From contig OX463818.1 of the NCBI GenBank assembly GCA_949825045.1, positions 25,746,906 to 25,810,905 of the forward strand: 64,000 bases of DNA, given 5' to 3'. Shown here piece after piece: positions 1 through 10,160 of the stretch; the stretch's first letter is position 1, and each line of letters opens with the position of its first letter. The stretch is from Argyresthia goedartella. Taxonomy: Eukaryota > Arthropoda > Insecta > Lepidoptera > Argyresthiidae. Below the pieces are notes generated by a model. That model had not been told where the DNA came from. It saw nothing but the letters and a program-made list of their open reading frames with translations, and made no database searches. Both the position numbers and the translations under genes were made by a program.

Positions 1-368
1 CGTAATGAAGGGCATTAAAACTCGAGTGTAGTCGGCGAGTTTCATATAAATATCACGTGAGAGTTTTAATGCCTTATTATGTACAGTTACATTTACTAGT
101 TTATCTACACACGTATCATAAACCCTCTTTACTGCGTCCAAAAACCGCACGTTAAGATCAGCATAATGTTAAACTACTTTGTGAAAACTCATTTCATATC
201 TGAATATTGAACATTTTGACCATAATGTGTAAATTTTCTACATATTATGACAATAAAATTTGGAACGCCTTCGAACGAATATTCAGATAAGAAATGAGTT
301 TTTACCAAGTATATCATTATGCTGGTCATAACTGGTCAGAAAAGAGGGTCTATGATACGTGTGTAGAT
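1..368. repeat. Rep-A foldback element, copy 1
   Basis: Core from about 105 to 368 is an inverted repeat. The left arm starts TTTATCTACACACGTATCAT and runs through CAGCATAATGTTAAACTAC. The right arm holds GAAATGAGTTTTTACCAAG and closes with ATGATACGTGTGTAGATAAA, so about 95 bp on each side pair imperfectly. An outer part (1-104) holds the GGCATTAAAACTCGAG / GTTTTAATGCC hairpin also seen in other copies. No coding capacity. I read it as a non-autonomous terminal-inverted-repeat element; the superfamily is not recognisable from the ends. Confidence 0.75.
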
Positions 369-479
369 AAAATAATAAAATAAAAGTAAAATGTGCTTTA
401 AACGTATTGTAGAGTCTAAAATGTCTGCCTAAGAGCCTATATCACTGATAAAGATACCATTTTAGTGTATCGTAACCAA

Positions 480-680
480 TGTGTGCCAAACGGGATCCTA
501 TTACTAAGCCTCCGCTGTCTGTCGATCACTGGGCTGTATCTCATGAACTATAATAGATTGAGAGTACAAATTTTTCCCCAAACAACCTGATGCCGCTGCA
601 GCAAAAAACAATGAACTTTACGAGATTTTATAGATTGAAGGGGTCCCTATACAAAAGGCATGTTTTATTAACCCCTGCAA
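480..680 (+). repeat. Degenerate Rep-C fragment
   Basis: GTGCCAAACGGGATCCTATT, CCTCCGCTGTCTGTC and GGCTGTATCTCATGAAC match the first third of Rep-C, and GGGGTCCCTATAC near 640 matches its middle. The opening GGGTTCCGTACC is missing and the rest is eroded. Confidence 0.6.
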
Positions 681-1274
681 TCGTTCAAAGATCATCGCAA
701 ATTTCGCGGCTTATTATGCATGCGGAAACAGGAATACACCTTTTGGGTACAGCACCCTAAAAATAGTTTCTTCATTATTGATTCAGGCTCTTTACCTCAC
801 ACAGATCCGTGTCTTGCTAGAAAGACATTTTCCCGTTACCGGTTTGGAATTTTATTACCACGGCATGAGGTTCGAAATCACGATGCCTCAAAATTGTATT
901 GGGTCAGTGAGAGGTTACGCAGGTATTTTAGACACTACAATACGTTTAGCCCACATTTTACTCTTTATTTTATTAGTATAATTAGCGCCCTTTTGCAGAT
1001 TAATAGCAATTTTGATTGATTGATTGATTAATTTTGTAACAAGAACTTCTAGGCGCCAGTTTTACAAAAGTATTTTATTTATAAAAGTTTTTGAAGCAAT
1101 GTTCCAGCTTATTGTTATAATTTTTTGCAGGAGATTTTTTTATGTCTGTCGTCTGAATCCGGAAACTTTTTACTGGTTTTTTTTTTGCCAAATCATATTA
1201 ATTTATTAGCTTTATTTTTTATAAATAAGATGTGGGGAATGTAATAATTTGCAGCGACAGCATTAAGAAACATG
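681..1274. other. No recognised feature
   Basis: AT-rich sequence. The short open frames at 720-1209 have no recognisable motif and no repeat match that I can see. Confidence 0.5.
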
Positions 1275-1277
1275 ATG

Positions 1278-1330
1278 TGGAGCCTCCTTTATCCTTCGTG
1301 TTAGGTTGAGCATATAAGAAAACAAAATCC
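1278..1330 (+). repeat. Rep-B right-end fragment
   Basis: TATCCTTCGTGTTAGGTTGA followed by CATATAAGAAAACAA matches the right half of the Rep-B module. The left half with CGGTAGCTTAGG is absent. Confidence 0.55.
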
Positions 1331-1994
1331 AACGCTTGTTTTTATTTTATGGTAATCTATTTAAGGATTCCAAGTTGCTCTTCGGTAGGCGGAATGGACA
1401 ATTCCGAGTGAGAAAAATCTTGGTTACCCTATTATTTAATTTCCCAAATATTTAAATAAATTTTCGGAAATTAGGTGATTTCTATTCCCCTTAACGTTGG
1501 ACCATTATTTATGGGACACCCTGTATAATATCTTACTACCCTTAACTGAACTGACAGCTTCAAATCCGACAACTTTTGACCGGTAACCGAAAGTATTTAT
1601 TGTATTTTCAATTTAGTTTTTAATTAGGGCCAATTACTTCGAACGCGATTTAACATTATTCTCCAAATAACTTTAACATCTCTTTATATAGGAGATGGCG
1701 CAAACTATACCCTTATTTATATACAACTAGATCAGTATAACCGTTGCTGGGTTACCGCTTTATGGTAGAAAAAAAATAGTGTTGTAATCACAGTTGGTCA
1801 ATTCATTCGTAACGGTTATTCGAATAATACTTATTCCTATATTAATTATTGATCAAGAGATCGATTAATCAACGCACCTACCTATTTTTCTAACTGAACG
1901 ATATGCCTTCGATTTTACTAAATCGATTTTTGCAACACTAGAAATGTAAATCTTGCAACATTAAAAGTAATAATTCACCAAGTAAAAAACTATA
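1331..1994. other. No gene; AT-rich
   Basis: Nothing coding is seen. TATGGGACACCCTGTATA at about 1511 resembles the end of a common insect interspersed repeat, but no partner end is found nearby. Confidence 0.4.
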
Positions 1995-2322
1995 AAAACC
2001 GACTTCAAGTTTAAGCCCTATTTCCTTCTCCCGGTCGTAATGTGAATAAAGTCTGGTGTGCATGAAAAGTGCTCATTAAAACTTTTGCTGCACGGAACCA
2101 CAAACTAAAACGTCATCTGTGTATATATTTTTTGTATTTGTTGATTTTTTTAAAAAGCGCTAAATCGATTTTAACAAACATATTATGGGACCATCTCTGA
2201 AGTAGGACCTACAAATCAAAATAAGAATCATCAAAATTGGTTAATAATTGACGGAGTAATCACGTAACAAACACACACACACAAAAACAGACGAACTGAG
2301 AACCTCCTTCTTTTTTAAGTCG
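1995..2322 (-). repeat. Rep-H, copy 1
   Basis: Bounded by AAAACCGACTTCAAG on the left and CTTTTTTAAGTCG on the right, an inverted pair. The interior (GACGGAGTAATCACGTAACA, GACGAACTGAGAACCTCC, TGCTGCACGGAACCACAA) matches the reverse complement of 61210-61534. Non-coding, probably a non-autonomous element. Confidence 0.7.
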
Positions 2323-2779
2323 CTTGAACAAGGGCGAATCCAACTGTCATGTTGGTCTAGATCTATAAAAATGTATGAAGTAATGGGCCTAAGTTTAGTT
2401 AGGACACCTCTGTAAACGGTTGACTGTTTATTCGAGGACAATAGAGAATTTTGGTAGCTACGTTCCAAAACTTGCACCAATTAATCCTCAGAGCAACTGT
2501 TTGCTTTGGTGATTGCAACTTTAGAACAAGATTGGAAACAACTGCGTCTTAAACTAATTTCAGTCTACTTTATCAAGGTAATTAAGAAAATATTGTCAAA
2601 TAAGAGACGGATTTAACTGGGTCGGTATATATACTACATTAAGATAATTCGTTCTGACTGGCTTTACATAATAAAAAGTAAAAAAAACTGTCAAATGCGA
2701 GTCGGAGTAACATGCGAAGGTTTCCGTACCATCATACATTATTACATTTCCTTTTTTTTTATAGACTATACGTTGTTTC
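2323..2779. other. No recognised feature
   Basis: Short open frames on both strands here show no domain or recognisable motif. The left edge of the LINE-R remnant may begin near 2780. Confidence 0.4.
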
Positions 2780-5017
2780 ACTGCTGGTCAAATGCCGCAC
2801 CAGTTCAAGCCTTAATATCTCTAGCCGATCCACCCCGACAGGAATTTATCCAGGTCATTTCTTCATCTCCTTCTGGACCTTCCTCTACACCGGTGTCAAT
2901 CTATAGGCATTCATTTGAGTGGCTAATTTTTCCCATTTGTCTGGATGCATTCGACAGACATGTCCAGCCCAGCTCCATTTGAGTTTGGCGGTCTGTACTC
3001 CTACGTGGACTATGCCAGTTTTTTGAGTGCATTATAGTATTCTTAATGCGTTGTGGACGTTTAACACCTAGAATACTGCGCTCTATTGCTCGTTGGCAAA
3101 GTTTGTGCGCCAGAGGTAAGGATGGGTATGTGCATCCACATGTCGACGAGATTGCGCTTCAGGGACAGTGGTAGGCTGCCCTGAATCAGCTCCTTCATGG
3201 ACCAGACGTTCTTCCAAGCGTTCGAAACACGTCTTTCGATTTTTTCTTCCTCCTGTTTTTGAAGGAGGCTGGAGGGCCCAAGTAGATGTACTCGTCGATA
3301 TATTGTTTATCCCGAACATCAATTTACAATAACCTTACGTTTTGCGCCGTTGATCATGGTTCGTTTTTGCCCGATTCATCTTCAGTCCAACCTCAAGGTT
3401 GTGCTATGTTCTTGGAGCGTTATTTGGAGTTCCGACTAGGGTTGCGAAAACAGAACAATATCGTCGGTAAAGCTAAGATTATACAGCCTTCTATCGCCGA
3501 CGACAATGCCTCTCTACGCCATGAGACCGCCAAGTTTTGAGAACTTGTTCGTGGGTACTGGTGAATGGTTTAGGAGATAGGGTCTCCCTGTATCACCACT
3601 CTCTCTATTGTTAATGATGGACCAGGGGATTGTAGTTAAATATTTGCTCTGCTATTATTGTATATTGCTCGAATGATATACTTAAATATTTTTATTGTGG
3701 AGTAAGGTAAGGATTAATGAGTGTGAGATACTGTCAAAACCTTCTGAGTAAACTGTGAACGCTAAGAAGAGAGGCTTGTTGAACTCATTATACTTCTCTG
3801 TTATCTGGTTAAGTTTATGCAGGTGGTCTGTATTAAAGTATCCGGGGCTGAATCCAGCCTATTCAGAGGAATGATGTGAATCCAATTGTCCGGACATACG
3901 GTCGGACAGAATGTTTTTTATTGTTTCAATGAATAATGTGTAAACATGTGAGTCTTAACAAATAGGGCGATAGTTCCCAATGTCTGAACTATCGCCCTTT
4001 TTGTGAAGAAGAATTATATTCGAGCGACAATAGCAGTGCAATAGAGCTACTGTCGTATAATAAGGGGCCTTAAATCACGAGCGTGTTTTATGGGACGAGC
4101 GAAGCTCCATAATGGCATCACACGAGTGTTTTAAGGCCTAATTATATACAGTTGCATACAATACTTTATCTACACACATATTAGTGCTCTAAAATCGGTT
4201 AAGAAGCCATTGGTAAAACCGAACAACAAACAAATAAACAAATGACAACTGTCATCGGTACCACGAAAGTCGGTAAAGCGGTTTGAATATTTGGTGTCGG
4301 TAAAGCAGTATCACCAACAAAACTGTTCAGTTAAAAGCGTCGCCAGCGTCTATGTCACACTAATGTCATTTCATACTGGGAAGGCATTAGCTTCGTGTTT
4401 TAGCCCTTGAACAGTTAAGTTGGTGGTACTGTACAGACGTCAAGACAATTGTTAATTTTGACGATTCGTTGATCACAGACAAACAATTTTTACTTTAAAG
4501 TAAAATTTGTCTGTAAATTGCCAACTCCGCATCGATGTGTCATAATGCAAGTCATTGCACTATGGTTTCTGAGTCGATTTTAGAGAATTTATGATAAGTG
4601 CGTAGATAAAATGTTTGTGGGTGTTTACTAGTGTTATAGTAAGGAATTACAGAGGTTAGCGAGGTGCGGTAGTAAAAGGGATTTTCCTACTTTCAGCGCT
4701 TCCGTCGTGATACCATCCTTTCCAGGGCTTCTATCGCACTTCATGCTATGTGGAGCCCGATGCACCTCATAGCCGTTTATGGTGAGGATGGTGTCCGGAG
4801 CAGGACGAAGATATTCGGCGCTGGAAGTGTGTTCTGTTTTGGAAGAGCTGGAATAAAGGTTTTTGTAGAAGTTAGTACATTTATTCATTACTCTTTCTCT
4901 GTTTCCCCGTTTCTTCCCGCTGTCATCCATCAGCGATGTGATCCAAGTTCTACTAGCGCCAGATCCGTGTTTGGCTACACTTAGTAATCTATTTTTTGAT
5001 ATAGGTAGCCGTTTCAA
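2780..5017 (-). pseudogene. LINE-R: decayed RTE-like reverse transcriptase
   Basis: Read on the minus strand, the pieces follow RTE reverse-transcriptase order. At 5017-4634 comes CDRSPGKDGITTEALKVG, the conserved K-SPG-DGIT-E block. At about 4046-3960 is LLHKKGDSSDIGNYRPIC. Near 3460 is DDIVLFSQP, the palm motif region in degenerate form. At 3160-2780 is the C-terminal domain with AIERSILGV and MELGWTC. Several stops and frame changes interrupt it, so no protein is made. The block between NLCNSLL (4634) and LLHKKGD (4046) is filled by a Rep-A copy that inserted into the LINE. Assignment to RTE rests on recalled family motifs; other endonuclease-type LINE clades are less likely. Confidence 0.75.
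4057..4640. repeat. Rep-A copy 2, inserted in LINE-R
   Basis: The inverted ends are ACTTTATCTACACACATATT followed by GTGCTCTAAAATCG (4163-4197) and CGATTTTAGAGAATTTATGA then AGTGCGTAGATAAA (4573-4610). The outer part at 4059-4160 has AAGGGGCCTTAAATCACGAG with GTTTTAAGGCC. The interior contains a near-perfect hairpin, CAGACAAA...TTTGTCTG, around 4477-4513. It splits the reverse-transcriptase reading described for LINE-R, so it is younger than that LINE. Confidence 0.65.
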
Positions 5018-5087
5018 CTAGTTTTGTGTTAAAAATTCTGATATCGGTACGAATGCTGCGATTCACCTGACGATCTAAGTACACTAT

Positions 5088-5164
5088 TATTCTGGGGAAC
5101 ACTTGATTCGAACCCGGGACATCTCGCTTGTGAAGCTTAGCTCCGACCGCAACACCACAGAGGT
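5088..5164 (-). repeat. tRNA-like SINE head fragment
   Basis: The minus strand reads CACCTCTGTGGTGTTGCGGT ... CCCGGGTTCGAATC, box-A-like and box-B-like promoter sequences at tRNA spacing. No clover-leaf acceptor stem closes, so this is a SINE head and not a tRNA gene. Confidence 0.55.
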
Positions 5165-5165
5165 G

Positions 5166-5875
5166 ATATTGTAATTGTAGAGTTAATAAGTATAATACAA
5201 CATGTACTTATGTAAAAACATGTAAACATATCCTACTGAACAAAAGTCCACCACACTGTAATATAACACATTTATAACCTAAGTTAAGTTTAGATTCGTA
5301 ATTATTACTTTCTTTATTGACTTTATTTTAAGCAAGTTATATGTATTTTTTTTTAATTTGGTTCAGCCTTGTATCCACGACACAGGGAAACCTATCGTGG
5401 GACTAGACCAGCAAGTATCTAACAGATTTGTTTCGTAAAATAAATATTTTCATTTCATTTCTTTCATTTTCAATAACGCTGTCTTCCTGAATCTCTTTGT
5501 CTTACATAATTTTGTATTCCTTTGAACTACACTATAAAAGGAACAAGATGTTTGATCGGTAGGATTTAAAAATGATCGAATCAGAATTTGATTATTAATT
5601 TTCATGCTATTTACAAAACGTTTATTAGACTCAGCGAGATTTTGTCAAGGTGTATCAATAAAGGTATAAATTATGCAAACGAATACAAACCCTGCCATTA
5701 GGGAAGCGACACGAAGATAAATATAATTAATGAAGATATACCTTTATCCGATGCACAAATAACCTAACAGAAATATACTATTTATAGTATCTTGGGAGAC
5801 AGTTGTGGTAATTAAGGTGAAGTGTTATGCATAATTAGTGAAAGGACATTGCGCGTTTGTCCCCAGTGTGTATAT
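5166..5875 (+). repeat. Old duplication, copy 1 (LINE 3' end plus flank)
   Basis: It aligns in order with about 6890-8105: ATCCTACTGAACAAAAGTC, TAACCTAAGTTAAGTTTA, CACGACACAGGGAAACCTA, CATTTCATTTCTTTCATTTT, TTTTGTCAAGGTGTAT, TTATCCGATGCACAAATAAC and CATTGCGCGTTTG all recur with scattered differences. The part up to about 5475 looks like a LINE 3' untranslated region ending in a TTTCA-type tail. The rest is flank, so the two copies share one insertion site. This copy is uninterrupted. Confidence 0.6.
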
Positions 5876-6037
5876 GTTGAGGTTTTATATTGTTTTATTG
5901 TTTATAGTATTTTTCTAGTTTTGTCTATTTTGGGAGTTGTATTGTTTTTCAAGCAGTTGTCAATAAAATTTGCCAACGTCAGCTGCCTAGTTTTCCTGAA
6001 ACGTGATTCCCTGAGTTTATCGAAGATTCCGGCACAG

Positions 6038-6414
6038 TATATGTCACCGTATTATTGTCAAAACCGTTAGTTATAGATAACTGTAGATAGACAACTGTAA
6101 CAACCGACAGATAGTAAACTGTAGCGTACTGCTATATGACGCGTTAGTTGATAAACTAACGGTTAAATAGTAAACTGGTTTAAACTTAAATTGCTAACGA
6201 AATACCATGGCAAACACTGCGGTAGCTTAGGTAAAGACTAGAGGGGGCGAGCGAAGCGAAGCCCCCAAATAGTCTTCGTGTTAGGTTGACATGTAAGAAC
6301 AAAAGAAACGTAAATTCTAAACCCTGTCCGTCTGGTTTACTATCTGTCGTTTGTTGATCAACTAACGCGTTATTTTATCAACTAACTGTTTTGACCATCT
6401 TACGGTGACATATA
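6038..6414. mobile_element. TIR-K element, copy 1
   Basis: Ends TATATGTCACCGT (6038) and ACGGTGACATATA (6402-6414) are inverted, and the homology runs inward: GTCAAAACCGTTAGTT against AACTAACTGTTTTGAC. Sub-terminal blocks (GATAAACTAACG, ACAGATAGTAAACTG) also recur in inverse orientation. The centre holds a Rep-B module, ACTGCGGTAGCTTAGG, then GAGCGAAGCGAAGCCCCC and CTTCGTGTTAGGTTGACATG. No coding capacity. It is the most complete copy here and serves as reference for 18783-19095 and for the split copy at 56515-58940. Confidence 0.75.
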
Positions 6415-6547
6415 CATTTGTATCTTACATTATTTGAAAGGATATAATTACAGCATCATTTTCTTATACGGTACTCAGGGTAATCAATCATATCACTAAC
6501 CATCCTAGTATGCGAGCAAGCAAATGTCAACTCCTTAAGAAAGATGT

Positions 6548-7160
6548 TTGTGTCCCAGTCCCTCATACGATATCACAGTAAGCCCTACCCTATCACCCTC
6601 TCAAAAAAAAATAACTGTGCGTTGGCCAAACACATGCTTGTGCAAGAACTTATCTGCTAGTAGGCATTGCATTGCCATCGCTCACATACTGTTTAAGTCA
6701 GACAGTACCCTAAAGCAACTAAATTCGTACAGATTCAAAAAAGCACTTAAACAATGGCTGAAGCAATTTTATTTGATTCTTGTGGGGACTTGAGTTTATT
6801 CAAAACGTATTTTTGATCTGAAACATATGACTATGATTGTGATAAAACTTAGGAGCCCTTGGATCGACTAATTAAGTCTACTTGATCGATATTGTATTAT
6901 TTGCATTAGTATTACAAGTATGTGCAAAAAACAGTGAATAATAGTGTACATAAATATAAAACGACATGTATCTTTATACAATATATGTCGACCTATCCTG
7001 CTGAATAATAGTCGACGACATTATAAAAATACACATTTAACCTAAGTTGACCTAAGTTAAGTTTATCTTTATAATGATTACTTTCTTTGTTTACTTTATT
7101 TTTTGCAAGTCATTTGCAGTTTTTTCGTTTGGTTGAGCTTAATACCCACGACATAGGGAA
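6548..7160 (+). pseudogene. LINE C-terminal coding end and 3' UTR remnant
   Basis: An 81-residue open frame (6548-6793) ends with LNSYRFKKALKQWL, the lysine-rich amphipathic stretch often found at the C-terminus of LINE ORF2 proteins. The following 370 bp match 5200-5400, which I read as a LINE 3' untranslated region. No catalytic motif remains, so assignment to a LINE is inference from position and the shared 3' region. Confidence 0.4.
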
Positions 7161-7189
7161 ACCTACAGTTATGTGTACAGTTGTGCCCA

Positions 7190-7627
7190 CTTCTAGCAAG
7201 TTATTCAGCACTTACTCAATTTTGCGTGACAGGGGGCTAGCCCATCGCCGCAGCCACGGGGTAATGTCGGTTTCCTCACGATGTTTTCCATCACCGCCGT
7301 TAGAACGTCCGTATAATGTACAATCGAACCAACTGAATCATGACCCATTTGACTGATAATTCGTTTGAAACTTTCAAACTTGTAAGATCAATGTAAATGT
7401 CAGTGTCTAATCAAATGATAACAAGTTGGTTACCAAGGAAATAAACCTTCAAGCGAATTTCAACCTACTTGCATTTAAGGGGTTTAGCAAAATAAGCTTA
7501 TGGTGGGTCATGATTCAGATGGTTCGATTGTACTTAAAATTAATTACTTATCTCATGGTCAGCACCGGGATTCGAACCAGCATCCCCTACGTTTGAAGCA
7601 AGCGTGAAACCCACTAGACCACGGAGC
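7190..7627 (-). mobile_element. SINE-F copy split by MITE-G
   Basis: The minus strand gives a tRNA-like head at 7627-7556 (GTGGTCTAGTGGGTTTCACG ... GGTTCGAATCCC, box A and box B) and, beyond MITE-G, the SINE body at 7316-7190 (ACGGACGTTC, CGTGAGGAAACCGACA, GGCGATGGGCTAGCCCCC). Joined across MITE-G the parts match the uninterrupted arrangement near 17785-17960, including TAAGTACACTATACGGACG. Confidence 0.65.
7318..7533. mobile_element. MITE-G copy 1
   Basis: Left end GTACAATCGAACC..., right end ...GGTTCGATTGTAC, with about 29 bp of near-perfect inverted repeat continuing into CTGAATCATGACCCA and TGGGTCATGATTCAG. The interior (ACCAAGGAAATAAACCTTCA, GCATTTAAGGGGTTTAG) is almost identical to 22388-22596. 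Because the host is a SINE with a known empty sequence, the duplication is either TA (element CAATCG...CGATTG) or GTAC; both give the same empty site. TA would suit the Tc1/mariner group. Confidence 0.8.
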
Positions 7628-8309
7628 ATACATATTGTATGAATCCATGTACGAATAAAACTAGTTTTATTCGTCCATGATGAATCGTAAATCAAAGATT
7701 TTCATTTTCATTTTCAATTACGCTGTTTTACTGAATCCTTTTGCTTTACATAATTTTGTTTTCCTTAGAATTACATTATAAAAGGGACAAGTTTGATTGG
7801 TAGGATTTCAAAATCATCGTATCGGACTGTGGTCATTAATTTTTATACGATTTATAAAAAGTTTATTAGATTCATCGAGATTTTGTCAAGGTGTATTAAC
7901 AAAGATATAAATAACACAAACGAATGCTAACCCTGCTATTAAGGAAGCGACACCAAGGTAAATAGAATTAATGGAGACATCCCTTTATCCGATGCACAAA
8001 TAACTTAACGGAAATCTACTAAGTATCTTGGGAGACGGTTTTGGTATTTAAGGCGAAGCGAAATGGAAATTCAGTGAAAGGAGATTGCGCGTTTTGGCCC
8101 CGAGTGTTATGACAGTTATGTTACAGTACAGTAAATACAGTTATGATATAAATCATTTTTAAAAGGCATAAAAATAGCATTATTTTATTATATGACACCA
8201 ACAACGAAACCCATGAAGGAAAGGAACTAAGAACTATTCTGTTACATAAGATTATTTGCTAAATATACAGTGGTTTTCGTATAAATAATTACTTGAATTA
8301 CTATATTAT

Positions 8310-8522
8310 AATAATATCTTTGACACTATTTACACACATGATCTAGCCCCAAACTAAGATTCCCTGTATCTTGGGTAATATTATACTTAGATAGATAAAC
8401 AACCATGACTAGGGTACAAACAACCGTTCTCATCAAACAAATATTTGCCCCCATCGGGACTCGAACCCGGGACCCTTGGCTTCGTAGGCAGGATCACTGC
8501 CGACTCGGCCATTCGGGTCGTC
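8310..8522 (-). mobile_element. SINE-E copy 1
   Basis: The minus strand begins GACGACCCGAATGGCCGAGT (box A TGGCCGAGTCGG) and has CCCGGGTTCGAGTCCC (box B), then the body (GATGAGAACGGTTGTTTGTA, GGGAATCTTAGTTTGGGGC) and a tail of repeated ATT. A tRNA-derived SINE about 210 bp long. Confidence 0.8.
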
Positions 8523-9144
8523 AGATATTGACCTCTAAGCAATGTATTCTTACTGATGCCCATAAATACAATACATAAATACTATTGGAATTGATACATA
8601 AATAAATAACCATAACTTTGTGAACTGTATCTTGCCATATATAGCCCGTTCCATATCGGCACTAATTAAATTTTTAAAATAATACCGGTCTCACAACGAG
8701 GTCAATTTCGCCAATGTCACGTGTTTTATAGATTTCACTGTATTTGGACAGGTTCTCGAAAGAGAACCTGGAAATTTTAGTATTGATCAGTTGCTCCTTA
8801 GCACTACCCGGGTGGACGTGAAGGGCTGTGGGTTCCAAGAAACTCCTTCGGAGTGAGCAACTGGCTCCCATATCGGCACTAAGTATATGGGAACATGATA
8901 GCTCGCGCAAACTGTCATCATACTGTCAGCCATAACGAGAAAAAAGCCATTTATTAATCTGTGAACAAAGACTATTTTTTCTATTTTCTCACATCAATGA
9001 GATAGATGTCATATAACCCGGGCGGACAAATTAGAAATGTCAGTTTGGTACACGTTCAAGCAGCAAACGCAAAAAACAGAATTTGAAATGTGGAGTTCCG
9101 GCACTCCAGAAAACGCAAAAATCTCTTCGTTGGCGATATCCTCA
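8523..9144. other. No recognised gene; small hairpin
   Basis: A 78-residue minus-strand open frame (8674-8910) has no recognised domain. A short hairpin AGGTTCTCGAAAGAGAACCT lies at about 8750, and CCCATATCGGCACTAA occurs near both 8650 and 8869. Nothing supports a gene. Confidence 0.4.
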
Positions 9145-9480
9145 GAATTTGATTTTATTCAACTTATTTATTTATTTATTTGGTTTACAAAATAGATAAA
9201 AATCACAAAATTACATTATTAAAGCATGCACAGAATATGGTTCCCGACTGGTCTCCAAAGTATGTAAACTCATATAGCGACATATGGGAGGCGGAACACA
9301 ATTAATCAACATTAAAATGCTAGATATTTTACAATAAAAATTTCAGTAACGTGCATCAAATTGGCAATTATTCATAAATTAATTCATTACATCATTCATC
9401 ACATAAGATACATTAATTATAATTCCAATAAAAATAAATATAAATATAAAATAAAAATTAAATAATTAAAAGAGTGACAA
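9145..9480 (-). repeat. Possible LINE 3' end
   Basis: TTATTTATTTATTTATTTGG followed by TTTACAAAATAGATAAAAAT reads on the minus strand as a 3' untranslated region with an ATAA-type tail, as in several LINEs. No coding part is visible, so this is tentative. Confidence 0.35.
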
Positions 9481-10058
9481 CGAGCAAAAGATTGGTAATA
9501 ATGTTTGGACTGATTTATTACATTTGTAACGATTATTATCATATATATCAATCTCATCACATTTGAACGAATGACAGATTATATGGCGACAAACTTGGAG
9601 TCCCGCGCAAAATCGAAATTCACACGAGTCACAACTACATTTTTAATGGCTTTACAGAGTTTTAACTTATAGGTGAATATGGTGTTTAAATATAGTAGCT
9701 TTTGCTGAATTTTTTAAATAAAATCTTGGCAATTTATGAATGACTCCTTGTTTTTTTTTACTACTGATAACTCTGATACATCCGCCATCTTACCTCTAGG
9801 CGTGGGCGCGTCAGGTGGTATGGTTCGACAATTATAACTTTTATTTGAGTGTTAAAATCTGGTAAGTTTTTCTTTGCTTGTGTATTTATATGATTATTTG
9901 TAAATATGATCGTGATATTGTTTCTTACCGGTGACGGCCATTTTGGTTTCTGTGTTGAAGTTTATGCAACGGGGCTACCTTATGGCAACAAATATAATGA
10001 CCACCAAAAAATTTTTTCCCTACACAAAAGGGCTAAATGAACACCAAAAGTTGCAGAA
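9481..10058. other. No recognised feature
   Basis: AT-rich with a moderately GC-rich patch near 9780-9830 (GCCATCTTACCTCTAGGCGT). No convincing exon signals or repeat match. Confidence 0.4.
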
Positions 10059-10160
10059 AATATCAGGGCAAAATACTGCGGTAGCTTAGGTGAAGGGGGT
10101 GAGCGAAGCGAAGCCCCTTTTATCCTTCGTGTTAGGTTGAACATGTAAGAACAACAAAAC
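10059..10160 (+). repeat. Rep-B module
   Basis: ATATCAGGGCAAAATACTGC, GGTAGCTTAGGTGAAGGGGG, GAGCGAAGCGAAGCCCC, then CCTTCGTGTTAGGTTGAACA and TGTAAGAACAA. Here the module stands outside a TIR-K element. Confidence 0.75.

Larger units (their letters stand above)
6890..8105 (+). repeat. Old duplication, copy 2, invaded by SINE-F and MITE-G
   Basis: Same landmarks as 5166-5875 in the same order, at roughly 2.25 kb spacing. Between ACCCACGACATAGGGAAACC (about 7160) and the TTTTCATTTTCATTTTC tail (about 7700) it carries an insert absent from copy 1: SINE-F on the minus strand, itself split by MITE-G. The right flank 7720-8105 matches 5480-5875 to the end of the block. Confidence 0.6.

Noticed and set aside
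720..1209. Three short frames
   Set aside because: No motif, AT-rich, no splice or promoter support.
3964..3998. Hairpin AGGGCGATAGTTC / GAACTATCGCCCT followed by T-run, looking like a bacterial terminator
   Set aside because: It is coding sequence of the LINE-R reverse transcriptase on the minus strand (KKGDSSDIGNYRPI); the self-complementarity is incidental and the DNA is eukaryotic.
6038..6414. Helitron
   Set aside because: Helitrons lack inverted ends; this element has clear inverted TATATGTCACCGT ends and internal sub-terminal repeats.
8450..8522. tRNA gene
   Set aside because: Boxes A and B are present but no acceptor stem pairs and the sequence continues into a SINE body; the same holds for the heads at 5.1, 7.6, 12.4, 16.1, 16.6, 17.8, 18.2, 34.1, 40.6, 41.3, 47.4, 48.1 and 59.8 kb.
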